From Coleofasciculus sp. LEGE 07092 (lineage in GTDB: Bacteria > Cyanobacteriota > Cyanobacteriia > Cyanobacteriales > Coleofasciculaceae), in assembly GCF_015207375.1 (NCBI RefSeq), contig NZ_JADEWY010000054.1, forward strand, positions 1-40,233: 40,233 nucleotides of DNA, written 5' to 3'. Below the pieces are notes generated by a model. The model saw nothing but the letters and a program-made list of their open reading frames with translations. It did no database searches and was not told where the DNA came from. The position numbers and the translations under genes are program-made. This document shows positions 1 through 7,714 of this stretch, piece after piece. The number at the start of each line of letters is the position of its first letter. Within the stretch, counting starts at the first letter, position 1.

Positions 1-166
1 GAGGGGCTGGGGAGCGGGGGAGAGAAATAACACCTCAATAGTCCTTTTGTCTCTATGTCTCCATGTCCCCGTTCCCGTGCATCTCCGCGTCTACTTCCCT
101 TACACCCCCTTAAAAGCCCATGTAACTCCTGCCCATCCCCGGCTACATTGCTCGTCGAGCGTTCGC

Positions 167-243
167 AAAGGACAAATGACAAATGACAAAGGACAAATGA
201 CAAAGGACAAATGACAAAGGACAAATGACAAAGGACAAATGAC
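167..243. repeat. Heptanucleotide tandem repeat array (STRR type)
   Basis: Eleven consecutive 7-mers, AAAGGAC and AAATGAC, mostly alternating so that the larger period is 14 bp. Arrays of this kind are known from filamentous cyanobacteria as short tandemly repeated repetitive sequences. The array ends six bases before the start codon of the permease gene at 250. The DNA before it (1-166) is low-complexity C/T-rich sequence without a gene. A related array lies inside menE (26925-26995). Confidence 0.9.
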
Positions 244-249
244 AAACTT

Positions 250-1275
250 ATGTCTCGTTCTCGTGCCTTACTCTACTACGTCACAGCGCGTCTACTGCTA
301 GCACCCTTAATGATGTGGACAATTGTCACCATTGTCTTTCTACTATTACGTGCTACCCCAGGCGATCCTATTGATGCTGTGATTGGCAACCGCGCCCCTG
401 AAAGCGTTAAAGAAGAGTTTCGGGAACGGTTGGGATTAAATCAACCCCTGCCATTGCAGTACCTTAGCTATTTGGGGAATTTGCTGCGCTTAGATTTGGG
501 GACTTCCATTACCGATCAAGGTAGAGAAGTCTGGGAGGTGATTCAGGAGTATTTTCCCGCTACTGTAGAAGTTGCTGTATGCAGCATGGCTGTAGCGCTG
601 ACGGTAGGAATTGGTGTGGGAATTTTGTCAGCGTCTCGTCCTGGCACTGCTCTAGATTTGGGGGGACGGCTATTTGGAATTATTACTTACGCACTACCCA
701 TCTTTTGGGCGGGAATGCTCGTACAGTTAATTTTTGCTGTCCAGTTAGGCTGGTTTCCCATTGGTGGACGTTTCCCCGCGTCTGTAACTGTTCCTGTCGG
801 TCCTACGGGACTTTACACGATCGATAGTCTTTTGAGCGGTAACTTAGGAACCTTTTTCATCGCTTTGTACTATCTCACCCTACCTAGCCTGACGCTGGGA
901 ATTCTCCTGAGTGGGATTTTTGAGCGCATTGTGCGGGTGAATCTTAAGCAGACACTGAAAGCTGATTATGTAGAAGCCGCACGCGCTAGGGGGATTCAGG
1001 AACGTAGTATTCTGCTGCATCACGCTTTGAAAAATGCCTTAATTCCCGTCATTACGGTGATGGGACTCACATTTGCTTCTCTACTCGGTGGTGCCGTTTT
1101 GACAGAAGTAACATTTTCGTGGCCCGGATTAGCAAATCGGCTGTATTTGGCGATTGAGCTGCGAGATTACCCCACTGTGCAAGGAATTATGGTGTTTTTT
1201 GGGGCAATTGTGGTGTTTGCCAGTATTGCGATCGACATTATCAATGCGTTAATCGATCCAAGGATTCGGTATTGA
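250..1275 (+). CDS. ABC transporter permease, DppB/OppB type
   Basis: Inner-membrane permease subunit (341 aa) of a binding-protein-dependent importer for peptides, nickel or related solutes. Visible are an N-terminal membrane helix (about residues 15-32), the periplasmic start motif with RATPGDP (about 34-40), four or five further hydrophobic segments, and the cytoplasmic EAA loop (VEAARARGI, about 240) that docks the ATPase subunit. The length is normal for DppB. The start is the first in-frame ATG after an in-frame stop inside the upstream heptamer array, and there is no clear ribosome binding site because the array reaches to within 6 bp. No ATPase, second permease or binding protein lies in the window, so substrate cannot be assigned. 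Confidence 0.9.
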   Translation: MSRSRALLYYVTARLLLAPLMMWTIVTIVFLLLRATPGDPIDAVIGNRAPESVKEEFRERLGLNQPLPLQYLSYLGNLLRLDLGTSITDQGREVWEVIQEYFPATVEVAVCSMAVALTVGIGVGILSASRPGTALDLGGRLFGIITYALPIFWAGMLVQLIFAVQLGWFPIGGRFPASVTVPVGPTGLYTIDSLLSGNLGTFFIALYYLTLPSLTLGILLSGIFERIVRVNLKQTLKADYVEAARARGIQERSILLHHALKNALIPVITVMGLTFASLLGGAVLTEVTFSWPGLANRLYLAIELRDYPTVQGIMVFFGAIVVFASIAIDIINALIDPRIRY

Positions 1276-1401
1276 TAGGGAGTCACGTCTCTTATTAAAA
1301 AATAATCAACTACTTCTTGTGGGGTGGGCATCTGCCCCCCTTCCACATCCCTAACTGCTCCTATCCCCTGCTCAGATTGGATAAGTTATTTTTTTGCAAT
1401 C

Positions 1402-1770
1402 CTAAGTTGAGCGTTCTTTCATATAACTCAACAACCAATTCGCGGCTGTAGCGCGTCGAGTCTGCCGAGGACCAAACTCCCCCACTTTGTAACCTTTAAA
1501 CCCCAACTGTTCTTTCAACAACTGTTTGTTTTCCGGTGGAATCGAGCGTGTCAGCTTCACGGTTGGCGGACGGCTTTCAATAAAATTGGGAGGTTCTGGA
1601 TAGTCGTCTCGCCATTCAGGAGCAACGTTTTTAATATCCCACTGACCACGTTCTGAATCGTAGCGATAACCCAGACAATCCCAGACCAGTTTATTTACCG
1701 TATCATCATCAATTTCTTCATTTAAAATTGCCCAAATTGTTTCGGTATTCAGTGGCGGTAGTTCAGACAT
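1402..1770 (-). CDS. DUF1823 family protein
   Basis: A 122-residue soluble protein without signal peptide or membrane segment. The N-terminal pattern LPPLNTETIWAIL and the block VNKLVWDCLGYRYD match what I know of DUF1823, a family of about this length that is nearly confined to cyanobacteria. No function is established for the family. It stands alone on the minus strand, with its upstream region pointing toward a gene remnant at 1858-2057. No catalytic motif is apparent. Confidence 0.75.
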   Translation of the reverse strand: MSELPPLNTETIWAILNEEIDDDTVNKLVWDCLGYRYDSERGQWDIKNVAPEWRDDYPEPPNFIESRPPTVKLTRSIPPENKQLLKEQLGFKGYKVGEFGPRQTRRATAANWLLSYMKERST

Positions 1771-1857
1771 AATTTACTAGTCAATCTTATTTTTTTATAG
1801 TGCAGGCAAGATGCCTGCTCCCAAGAAACTCAAGAAACACAGTGTCAACCATACAAT

Positions 1858-2057
1858 ATGGAACGATTTGGAATTCCCGGTAAAACCTTAATCGGTTCCG
1901 AGAGTCATACCCCGACATCCCGCCAAGTGATCGAGAATTTAGCGGCAATGGATAATACGTTCATGAATTTAATCCATGCTGGAGTGCGTTTCCATCAAGC
2001 GGGTTGATTGATTACTTTAAGGCGAAAACTGGCTTAGGACAACCTGTGCAAGTCTAA
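1858..2057 (+). pseudogene. Frameshifted C-terminal gene fragment, aconitase-like motif
   Basis: Reading from the ATG at 1858 gives FGIPGKTLIGSESHTP, which resembles the LIG-D/E-SHTP signature of aconitase-family dehydratases, and then runs to TGA at 2005-2007. A shift of one base near 2001 restores a coherent continuation (GLIDYFKAKTGLGQPVQV) ending at TAA 2055-2057. A sensible peptide split over two frames, with no upstream body, suggests a dead remnant. The parent gene is not certain; only the short SHTP motif points to aconitase. The rest of 1771-2088 holds nothing I recognise. Confidence 0.4.
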
Positions 2058-2088
2058 GAAAAAGCGCTACAACTTCTCTCCCGCTCCC

Positions 2089-2718
2089 TCACTCCCCATC
2101 CTCTTCCAGTGACGAGAGACTGTACTGACGGGCAATGTAATAGAAAAAGCGATAGTAATCATCAAACTGTTCGCTATCACACTGTCCCTGCCAGTTGTAG
2201 CGCACGTTCCCCTGGCTGAAAGTCAGTTTCATCAAACTAATCTCAGATCCAATGTCTACCTGTAGTTTCCCAGTCAGCCCTTGTTCGGTTGTGAAATTCT
2301 GTTGGTGAGATTCTCGGGTATCGATAGGGGGGCTGCTAGGCAATACAACCTCATCCTCTGACAAATTGTTGCCAGCCCATCCCCTGACTTGAGTGCTGGG
2401 TTCTTGGGGATCGCCGAAAGCTTGACCATCAAGATTATCGGGTATGGGGAAAGGCTTCCAATGAGTGGGATAGGGAAACTCAAAGTTATAGCGAGGGTTG
2501 CGGTAGGTACTCCAGCCGTTGGGTTCACCTAAATTGGAGGCACGGCAGCTTAATAGGATGAGTATCAGGGGTGTGATGCTCAAGGTGAGCTTTCCGAAAG
2601 CCAGTGACTTCCTTACCCATCTATCGGGATTCTTTTCCTTGTGACTATTAACGCTTGACTGACGGCGACCTAACCCTGTGACATCATTAAACATGAATAC
2701 TGGTAAACGTGTTTCCAC
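2089..2718 (-). CDS. Putative lipoprotein of unknown function
   Basis: A 209-residue reading frame with one hydrophobic stretch (about residues 43-57) ending in LLSC, a plausible lipobox, preceded by basic residues. This suggests a membrane-anchored exported protein. The mature part contains YRNPRYNFEFPYPTHW, a phrase reminiscent of PsbP-like domains, but I would not assign that family on this alone. The first 35 residues before the signal are unusual for a lipoprotein; no ATG closer to the signal is in frame, so the true start is uncertain. No operon partner. Confidence 0.55.
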   Translation of the reverse strand: METRLPVFMFNDVTGLGRRQSSVNSHKEKNPDRWVRKSLAFGKLTLSITPLILILLSCRASNLGEPNGWSTYRNPRYNFEFPYPTHWKPFPIPDNLDGQAFGDPQEPSTQVRGWAGNNLSEDEVVLPSSPPIDTRESHQQNFTTEQGLTGKLQVDIGSEISLMKLTFSQGNVRYNWQGQCDSEQFDDYYRFFYYIARQYSLSSLEEDGE

Positions 2719-2852
2719 TTAGGGTTGAATGCCTTTCTTTATCCGCCAGATAACCCCAGCCAGCCGGAAAATATTAATAAATGTAACAATAATGCTGGCA
2801 TAGTGGCTTAATGTCTTGACAGCCACCGAAGAACCCGATAATCTTACATACA

Positions 2853-2862
2853 TACCCGGGTA
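2853..2862. promoter_or_regulatory. Perfect palindrome TACCCGGGTA upstream of an RHH gene
   Basis: A perfect 10-bp palindrome lies 17 bases before the start codon of the ribbon-helix-helix gene at 2880. RHH proteins commonly bind short palindromes or repeats in their own promoters, so this is a candidate autoregulatory operator. It is inference from position and symmetry only. Confidence 0.3.
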
Positions 2863-2879
2863 AAACGATTGAAAATCAT

Positions 2880-3230
2880 ATGCAAGACAAGCAAAAAGTT
2901 ACGTTGTATCTCCCACCAGGACTTCACCGCCAACTTAAAATTCGAGCTGCTGTTGATTTAGACTCAATGTCAGCCATGGTTGAAAGGGCGATTGTATTCT
3001 ATTTGCGCCACCCAGAAATGGTTGATGAGATAGAGGAAGCCTATGGGAAAACTCATCAAGTTTATAACTGTCCTGAATGTTCTAGTTCGGTAGTAGTAAA
3101 AGAAGGGGAAATGGTTTCTCTGAAAAATCAGCCTAGTTTGGTAGATGACGAGCTACCGATAGAGAAGGTGCGAGAAGAAGTTAGCTCCCGCACTGACTCT
3201 CAGGGAGAAGAAGAGTTAGTTCCCTGCTGA
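2880..3230 (+). CDS. Ribbon-helix-helix protein with Cys-rich tail
   Basis: A 116-residue protein. Residues 5-45 (KVTLYLPPGLHRQLKIRAAV, then a helix with MVERAIVFYL) have the beta-strand plus two-helix pattern of the CopG/Arc ribbon-helix-helix DNA-binding fold. A CPEC motif at about 65-68 could be half of a metal or zinc knuckle, with only one further Cys at the extreme C-terminus. The C-terminal third is acidic. RHH proteins are usually dimeric repressors or antitoxins; no toxin gene follows. Instead ycf46 starts 87 bp downstream on the same strand, so the two may be co-transcribed. A palindrome at 2853 could be its operator. Confidence 0.7.
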   Translation: MQDKQKVTLYLPPGLHRQLKIRAAVDLDSMSAMVERAIVFYLRHPEMVDEIEEAYGKTHQVYNCPECSSSVVVKEGEMVSLKNQPSLVDDELPIEKVREEVSSRTDSQGEEELVPC

Positions 3231-3317
3231 TGATGATAAATAAATGATAGAGCTAACTGTGTTGCTCTTTTGATGTTTGGGCAGTGGTTGTGCCGTCTCT
3301 AAAGTAGGTCGATAGTC

Positions 3318-4829
3318 ATGCAAGAAGAGATCAATATTCTCATTCAAGCTCAATACCCTCTAATCTACCTCGTGACTTCTGAGGAAGAGAGAACTGAACG
3401 GGCAATAGCCCTGATTGCTCAAAAGAAGTACCAACAACGGCGTGTTTTCGTGTGGACTGTCACCCATGGAATCGTTGAGTATGGTCAATCACGCCACATC
3501 ACGCAGCACAACACGGTTTCTCCAGAAGCTGCTATTCAGTGGGTTATTCAACAAAAAGAATCTGGTATTTATATCTTTAAAGATCTGCATCCCTTTATAG
3601 ATGCACCAGCAACAACCCGATGGCTACGAGACGCGATCGCTGGATTTAAGGGAACTCAGAAAACAATTATTTTGATGTCACCGGTGCAAGAGGTTCCCAT
3701 TGAGCTGGAAAAGGAAGTCGTTGTTCTTGATTTCCCCCTACCAGACTTGGCAGAACTTAATCAAGTACTGTCCAATCAACTGGAACAAACCAAAGCGCGT
3801 CGCACCACTACAGAAACGCGGGAGAAGCTCTTAAAAGCAGCACTAGGCTTGACTCGGGATGAAGCTGAGAAAGTTTACCGGAAAGCTCAAGTCAAAGCTG
3901 GGCGTCTCACCGAAGGGGAAGTGGATATTGTTCTTTCTGAGAAGAAGCAACTTATTCGCCGCAACGGTATTTTAGAGTATATTGAAGAAGACGAAACCAT
4001 CGATTCAGTTGGCGGTTTAGAAGAACTCAAGCGGTGGCTAAGACAGAGGTCTGATGCCTTCACCGAAAGAGCCAGAGAATACGGTTTACCCCAACCCAAA
4101 GGGATGTTGATTCTCGGTGTACCTGGGTGCGGGAAGTCTCTAATTGCCAAAACCACATCTAGGCTGTGGGGACTGCCTCTGCTGCGACTGGATATGGGTC
4201 GCGTCTATGATGGTTCCATGGTGGGTCGTTCGGAAGCAAACTTGCGCAACGCCCTCAAAACTGCTGAATCGATTTCCCCAACGATTCTCTTCATTGACGA
4301 ACTCGATAAATCTTTTGCGGGAAGTAGTGGTTCTTCAGACTCCGATGGGGGGACTTCCAGCCGGATCTTCGGTTCCTTTCTCACCTGGATGCAAGAAAAA
4401 ACCTCGCCGGTGTTTGTAATGGCGACGGCTAACCGAGTCGAACGCTTGCCCGGTGAGTTCTTACGCAAAGGGCGATTTGATGAAATATTCTTCGTTGATT
4501 TACCGAATAACGAAGAACGCCAGCAGATTTTCAATATTCATCTGAGTAAGCGGCGTCGAGATATCGAGCGCTTTGATATCGAACAGTTGGCAAAAATTTC
4601 CGATGGCTTTTCAGGCGCGGAAATTGAGCAAGCCCTAATCGCAGCGATGTATGAGGCATTTGCTCAAGACCGGGAATTTACCCAACTAGATATCATTGCC
4701 GCGATAAAGGCTACGCTGCCGCTTTCTCGGACAATGACTGAGCAGGTCACAGCCCTAAGAGATTGGGCTAGGCAGCGTGCGCGACCTGCTGCGGCTTCCG
4801 TTGCTGAATATCAGCGACTGGAGTTTTAA
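3318..4829 (+). CDS. ycf46: Ycf46-type AAA+ ATPase
   Basis: A 503-residue AAA+ ATPase conserved in cyanobacteria and red-lineage plastids. An N-terminal non-catalytic AAA-like half begins LIQAQYPLIYLVTSEEER. The C-terminal AAA module has Walker A GVPGCGKS (267-274), Walker B ILFIDELD (323-330), a sensor-1 region ATANRVERLP, and arginine-finger-type residues in RKGRFDEIFF. The Synechocystis homologue has been linked to acclimation of photosynthesis and inorganic carbon use. There is no membrane helix, so it is probably soluble. It follows the RHH gene and precedes ycf35, another plastid-type gene, on the same strand. Confidence 0.92.
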   Translation: MQEEINILIQAQYPLIYLVTSEEERTERAIALIAQKKYQQRRVFVWTVTHGIVEYGQSRHITQHNTVSPEAAIQWVIQQKESGIYIFKDLHPFIDAPATTRWLRDAIAGFKGTQKTIILMSPVQEVPIELEKEVVVLDFPLPDLAELNQVLSNQLEQTKARRTTTETREKLLKAALGLTRDEAEKVYRKAQVKAGRLTEGEVDIVLSEKKQLIRRNGILEYIEEDETIDSVGGLEELKRWLRQRSDAFTERAREYGLPQPKGMLILGVPGCGKSLIAKTTSRLWGLPLLRLDMGRVYDGSMVGRSEANLRNALKTAESISPTILFIDELDKSFAGSSGSSDSDGGTSSRIFGSFLTWMQEKTSPVFVMATANRVERLPGEFLRKGRFDEIFFVDLPNNEERQQIFNIHLSKRRRDIERFDIEQLAKISDGFSGAEIEQALIAAMYEAFAQDREFTQLDIIAAIKATLPLSRTMTEQVTALRDWARQRARPAAASVAEYQRLEF

Positions 4830-4830
4830 A

Positions 4831-4926
4831 AGGCTTTCTCCTGCTCCCAACAGGAGGAAAGGCTAGCAAAACCCTTGCTAGCAGCATAAAAAGAGCCACC
4901 GTTAGTTGAACACGCGGCTCGATTCA
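4831..4926 (+). other. Three successive hairpins in the ycf46-ycf35 gap
   Basis: The 152-bp gap contains a hairpin with arms CTTTCTCCTG and CAGGAGGAAAG (4836-4862, one bulge), then a perfect 8-bp stem GCTAGCAA/TTGCTAGC (4862-4882), and a weaker GAGCC/GGCTC pair near 4890-4920. None is followed by a T run, so they look more like a structured leader of ycf35 or RNA processing signals than a simple terminator. Confidence 0.4.
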
Positions 4927-4981
4927 CCAAAGTAAAAGGCTACGTTGTCGTTTCTTTTCTATCTCTACTGGAGGAAATCTC

Positions 4982-5335
4982 ATGTCTCACTTTAGCACTC
5001 TGCGCACCAAAATCACCGATGCCGAAATCCTGAAGGCTTCTTTGAGCGATCTGGGTATCTCGGTTAAGACGGAAGCTGATGTTCGCGGCTACAATGGTCA
5101 GCGGGTTCGTGCCGACCTCGTCGCAGTTCTCGAAGGCGAGTATGACCTCGGTTGGTCTCGCAACAGCGATGGTTCCTTTGACCTGATTGCTGACCTGTGG
5201 GGTGTTGCTAAGAAGCACAACCAAACTGAGTTGATCAATTCCATCAACCAGAAGTATGCCGTTAACAAGACCTTAACAGAAGTTAAGCAGCGTGGCTTGC
5301 AGAATGCCAACGTCAAACTGGTGCTGCAAAAATAG
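4982..5335 (+). CDS. ycf35: Ycf35 family protein (DUF1257)
   Basis: A 117-residue soluble protein matching Ycf35/DUF1257 from its first residues (MSHFSTLRTKITDAEIL). The family is conserved in cyanobacteria and algal plastids, and its function is not established. The start is well supported by GGAGG at 4970-4974, seven bases before the ATG. The stretch DGSFDLIADLWG is a further hallmark region. Two terminator-like hairpins follow the stop codon. Neighbouring ycf46 shares the plastid-conserved distribution, which hints at a linked photosynthesis role, but that is inference. Confidence 0.92.
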   Translation: MSHFSTLRTKITDAEILKASLSDLGISVKTEADVRGYNGQRVRADLVAVLEGEYDLGWSRNSDGSFDLIADLWGVAKKHNQTELINSINQKYAVNKTLTEVKQRGLQNANVKLVLQK

Positions 5336-5358
5336 TCCATCTAGGCGTTCCCAAGCTT

Positions 5359-5394
5359 GCGGGTTGACCAATTTGCGGGGTTAACCCGTTTTTT
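5359..5394 (+). terminator. Rho-independent terminator after ycf35
   Basis: Arms GCGGGTT (5359-5365) and AACCCGT (5383-5389) pair, directly followed by TTTTTT (5389-5394). It lies 23 bp after the ycf35 stop codon. Confidence 0.6.
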
Positions 5395-5439
5395 CTCCCG
5401 TTATAAAACGGTACTGAAGCGATTCAGTGTGGTTTCAAT

Positions 5440-5482
5440 AGTCCCACGGCTCCTGTTAAAGGTTAAATCCGTGGGACTTTTC
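5440..5482 (+). terminator. Second hairpin with T run, ycf35/argJ junction
   Basis: A perfect 10-bp stem AGTCCCACGG (5440-5449) and CCGTGGGACT (5469-5478), 19-nt loop, followed by TTTT. It sits between the convergent genes ycf35 and argJ. The T run is on the plus strand only, so it would act mainly on plus-strand transcripts. Confidence 0.7.
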
Positions 5483-5497
5483 AATTGAGAAGGCGAT

Positions 5498-6739
5498 TCA
5501 GGTTGTGTACTCGGCATTAATCTTCACATAGTCATAACTTAAATCACACCCCCAAGCCTTACCAGAACCATGACCCTTACCAATACTGACCGAAATTAAA
5601 ACGGTATCCTCTTTCAAATAAGCCCCAGCCGCCACATTTTTTAAATAAGCACTCGCTGCTGCCCGATCGAAGGGCAACGGTTGACCGTTTTCCATCAGCA
5701 AGAAATCACCCATTTGAATCCGTAACTTTTCTTGCTGGAATGGCACTCCCGCCCGTCCTGCTGCCCCAGCAATTCTACCCCAGTTGGGATCTCGACCAAA
5801 TATGGCTGATTTTACCAGGGATGAGCCAGCAATTGTTCTGGCAATTTGGCGGGCGGCTTTGTCATCCGGTGCGCCTGTCACTTGCACTTCAATCAGGCAG
5901 GTTGCCCCTTCTCCATCTCGTGCGATCGCTTTGGCTAAATACTGGCAAACCTCTGTCAACATCGCCTCTAACTTTTCAGCATCCGGTCCCATTTCGGTAA
6001 TTGCTGAAGTGCGAGACTGACCATTTGCTAAGGCAATCAGGGTATCGTTGGTGCTGGTATCCCCATCAACCGTGATTTGATTAAAGCTTTTATCGGCTGC
6101 CCGACTTAACATCTGCTGCCAAAGGGACGTAGACACAACCGCATCACAGGTGACAAAAGCCAGAAGGGTTGCCATGTTGGGATGAATCATCCCTGAACCT
6201 TTGGTAATACCGCCGACTCGCACGGGGCGATCGTCAATCAAGGTTTCCAAGGCGATGGATTTAGGGACTAAATCTGTCGTCATAATGGCTCGTGCGGCTG
6301 CATCTGAACCTGTCTCTGTTGCTGCCTCTACGAGTTGGGGAATGCTTGCCAGTAATGCATCCATGCGAATGCGTTGACCGATTACCCCCGTGGATGCCAG
6401 TAAAATCGATTCAGGCGAAACATTCAAGACTCCACCCAAGGCTTTGGCACAATCTAAGGCATCTCGCCACCCCTGTTCTCCAGTTGCGGCATTCGCTTGA
6501 CCGGCATTCACTAAGATGGCACGGGCGCTGGCTTTTTTTTGCAATCGCTGGCGGCAATACTCGACAGGGGCAGCACAAACTTGATTGGTGGTGAAGACAC
6601 CAGCGGCGATCGCATCTACATCCGACCAAATCAAGGCTAAATCCGGCAACCCAGACGGCTTCAAACCAGCAGCCATTCCTGATGCCCGATATCCTTTGGG
6701 AGCTGTAACGCCACCAGTAATTTCCTGCCAGTTTGACAT
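5498..6739 (-). CDS. argJ: Bifunctional glutamate N-acetyltransferase / amino-acid acetyltransferase
   Basis: Enzyme of the cyclic arginine pathway. It moves the acetyl group from N-acetylornithine to glutamate and, in bifunctional members, also uses acetyl-CoA. At 413 aa it has the normal length. The self-cleavage site is visible as MATLLAF, with Thr191 as the predicted new N-terminal nucleophile of the beta chain. Other conserved parts are STGVIG (116-121), TKGSGMIHPNM and the end YDYVKINAEYTT. The start is backed by GGAGGAG at 6742-6748. It is cytoplasmic. A small-RNA-like unit on the same strand ends about 100 bp upstream. Confidence 0.96.
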   Translation of the reverse strand: MSNWQEITGGVTAPKGYRASGMAAGLKPSGLPDLALIWSDVDAIAAGVFTTNQVCAAPVEYCRQRLQKKASARAILVNAGQANAATGEQGWRDALDCAKALGGVLNVSPESILLASTGVIGQRIRMDALLASIPQLVEAATETGSDAAARAIMTTDLVPKSIALETLIDDRPVRVGGITKGSGMIHPNMATLLAFVTCDAVVSTSLWQQMLSRAADKSFNQITVDGDTSTNDTLIALANGQSRTSAITEMGPDAEKLEAMLTEVCQYLAKAIARDGEGATCLIEVQVTGAPDDKAARQIARTIAGSSLVKSAIFGRDPNWGRIAGAAGRAGVPFQQEKLRIQMGDFLLMENGQPLPFDRAAASAYLKNVAAGAYLKEDTVLISVSIGKGHGSGKAWGCDLSYDYVKINAEYTT

Positions 6740-6837
6740 AACTCCTCCAGCAAAACCCCGATCTGTGTTTGAGAAGCGATTATATCAACTATTGGCGTTT
6801 TGCACACGTCTTTGATACTGGCGTGTATAATTGCCAG

Positions 6838-6888
6838 AAAAAGAGAGCCACTAAAGGCGACTCTCTTACTTATCAGGGTGCATCTATC
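6838..6888 (-). ncRNA. Candidate small RNA, copy A
   Basis: On the minus strand this short unit carries the segment TAGATGCACCCTGAT, then a hairpin (GAGAG and GCC pairing with GGC and CTCTC, 6841-6867) followed by a T run (A run at 6838-6842 on the plus strand). A promoter-like pair lies just upstream (6895-6925). The same arrangement with nearly identical sequence occurs at 12962-13059, so this is a repeated transcription unit giving an RNA of about 50 nt. Short RNAs in repeated form, such as NsiR1, are known in cyanobacteria; I cannot confirm this belongs to that family. Confidence 0.55.
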
Positions 6889-6894
6889 TACCAA

Positions 6895-6925
6895 ACTATA
6901 TCATTTATGGGGTAAGGGGTGTTAC
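6895..6925 (-). promoter_or_regulatory. Promoter of candidate small RNA, copy A
   Basis: Minus-strand -10 TATAGT (6895-6900) and -35-like GTAACA (6920-6925), 19-nt spacing. The -35 lies inside a GGGGTGTTACCCC inverted repeat that is also present in copy B, where the pair reads GTGACA and TATAAT. Confidence 0.45.
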
Positions 6926-7072
6926 CCCTGTTTTAACTGTCGGTGGGGGTTTGGGAGAGGCAATAACCATTCCCTCGGCTCTGTGCTCTCCCAGGCGATC
7001 GCTATACCCGCTGATCTGTTATTCCTTGAAGCGAAAATATTACAAGCGATCGCAATTCTCAACCCATCCCGA

Positions 7073-7684
7073 TCACGCTTTTTCAGGAACAGTTGACTTA
7101 ACTGAGGAGCGTTCGTGTAATTTATTGAACCAATCTCTTAAGTGAATATACTTTAAAAGCCAATCTTCATCCAAGCGCAAGCTGTAGTAGCCGAGGGAAC
7201 ATAATGCGGCTACATCTGCTGCTGTCCAGGTTTCATCCCCCAACAAGTATTTAGACTTAGCTAATTGTTGTTCAAAAATTTCTAAAAGGCGATTGATTGA
7301 CGTTTCTAATCTTTGCCGATAACGAGAATCTTCGATTTTTTTCAAATTGAGTATCCATAAGTTAATTATATTATCACCTAAATGATCCGCGAGTTCTTCC
7401 CATTTGCGACACTCAAGCCGTCTCCGAGGCTCACAGGGGTAAAACCTCATTTGTGGATAGGTTTCGTCTAGATACTCCGCAATTAATGTAGAATCCCAAA
7501 TCACCGTGCCATCTTCATCGACGAACACAGGTACTTTACCAATAGGAGAAAGTTGGATAAATTCCGGGGGTTTATTAACCAGATTGATTTCTCTTAGTTC
7601 GCACTCTAGATTTTTCTCAGCTAACAGGATTCGGATTTTTCGAGAAAAGTTTGATTGTTGATGATAATACAATATTCTATTCAT
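7073..7684 (-). CDS. Glutathione S-transferase family protein
   Basis: A 203-residue cytosolic protein with an N-terminal thioredoxin-like GST domain (residues 1-76; the glutathione-site regions FSRKIRILLAEK, GKVPVFVDEDG and WDSTLIAEYLDE are clear) and an all-helical C-terminal domain. Such proteins conjugate or use glutathione in detoxification or isomerisation; the substrate is not predictable. I start at the ATG 7684 because a GGGAG sequence lies seven bases ahead and the GST fold begins immediately (MNRILYYH). An earlier TTG at 7714 in the same frame would add ten non-conserved residues. It follows the M48-like gene by 30 bp, so the two are probably co-transcribed. Confidence 0.85.
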   Translation of the reverse strand: MNRILYYHQQSNFSRKIRILLAEKNLECELREINLVNKPPEFIQLSPIGKVPVFVDEDGTVIWDSTLIAEYLDETYPQMRFYPCEPRRRLECRKWEELADHLGDNIINLWILNLKKIEDSRYRQRLETSINRLLEIFEQQLAKSKYLLGDETWTAADVAALCSLGYYSLRLDEDWLLKYIHLRDWFNKLHERSSVKSTVPEKA

Positions 7685-7714
7685 GAGATATCTCCCGAAA
7701 AACCCGAAAATCAA

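Noticed and set aside
167..243. CRISPR array
   Set aside because: The repeats are 7-bp units without spacers.
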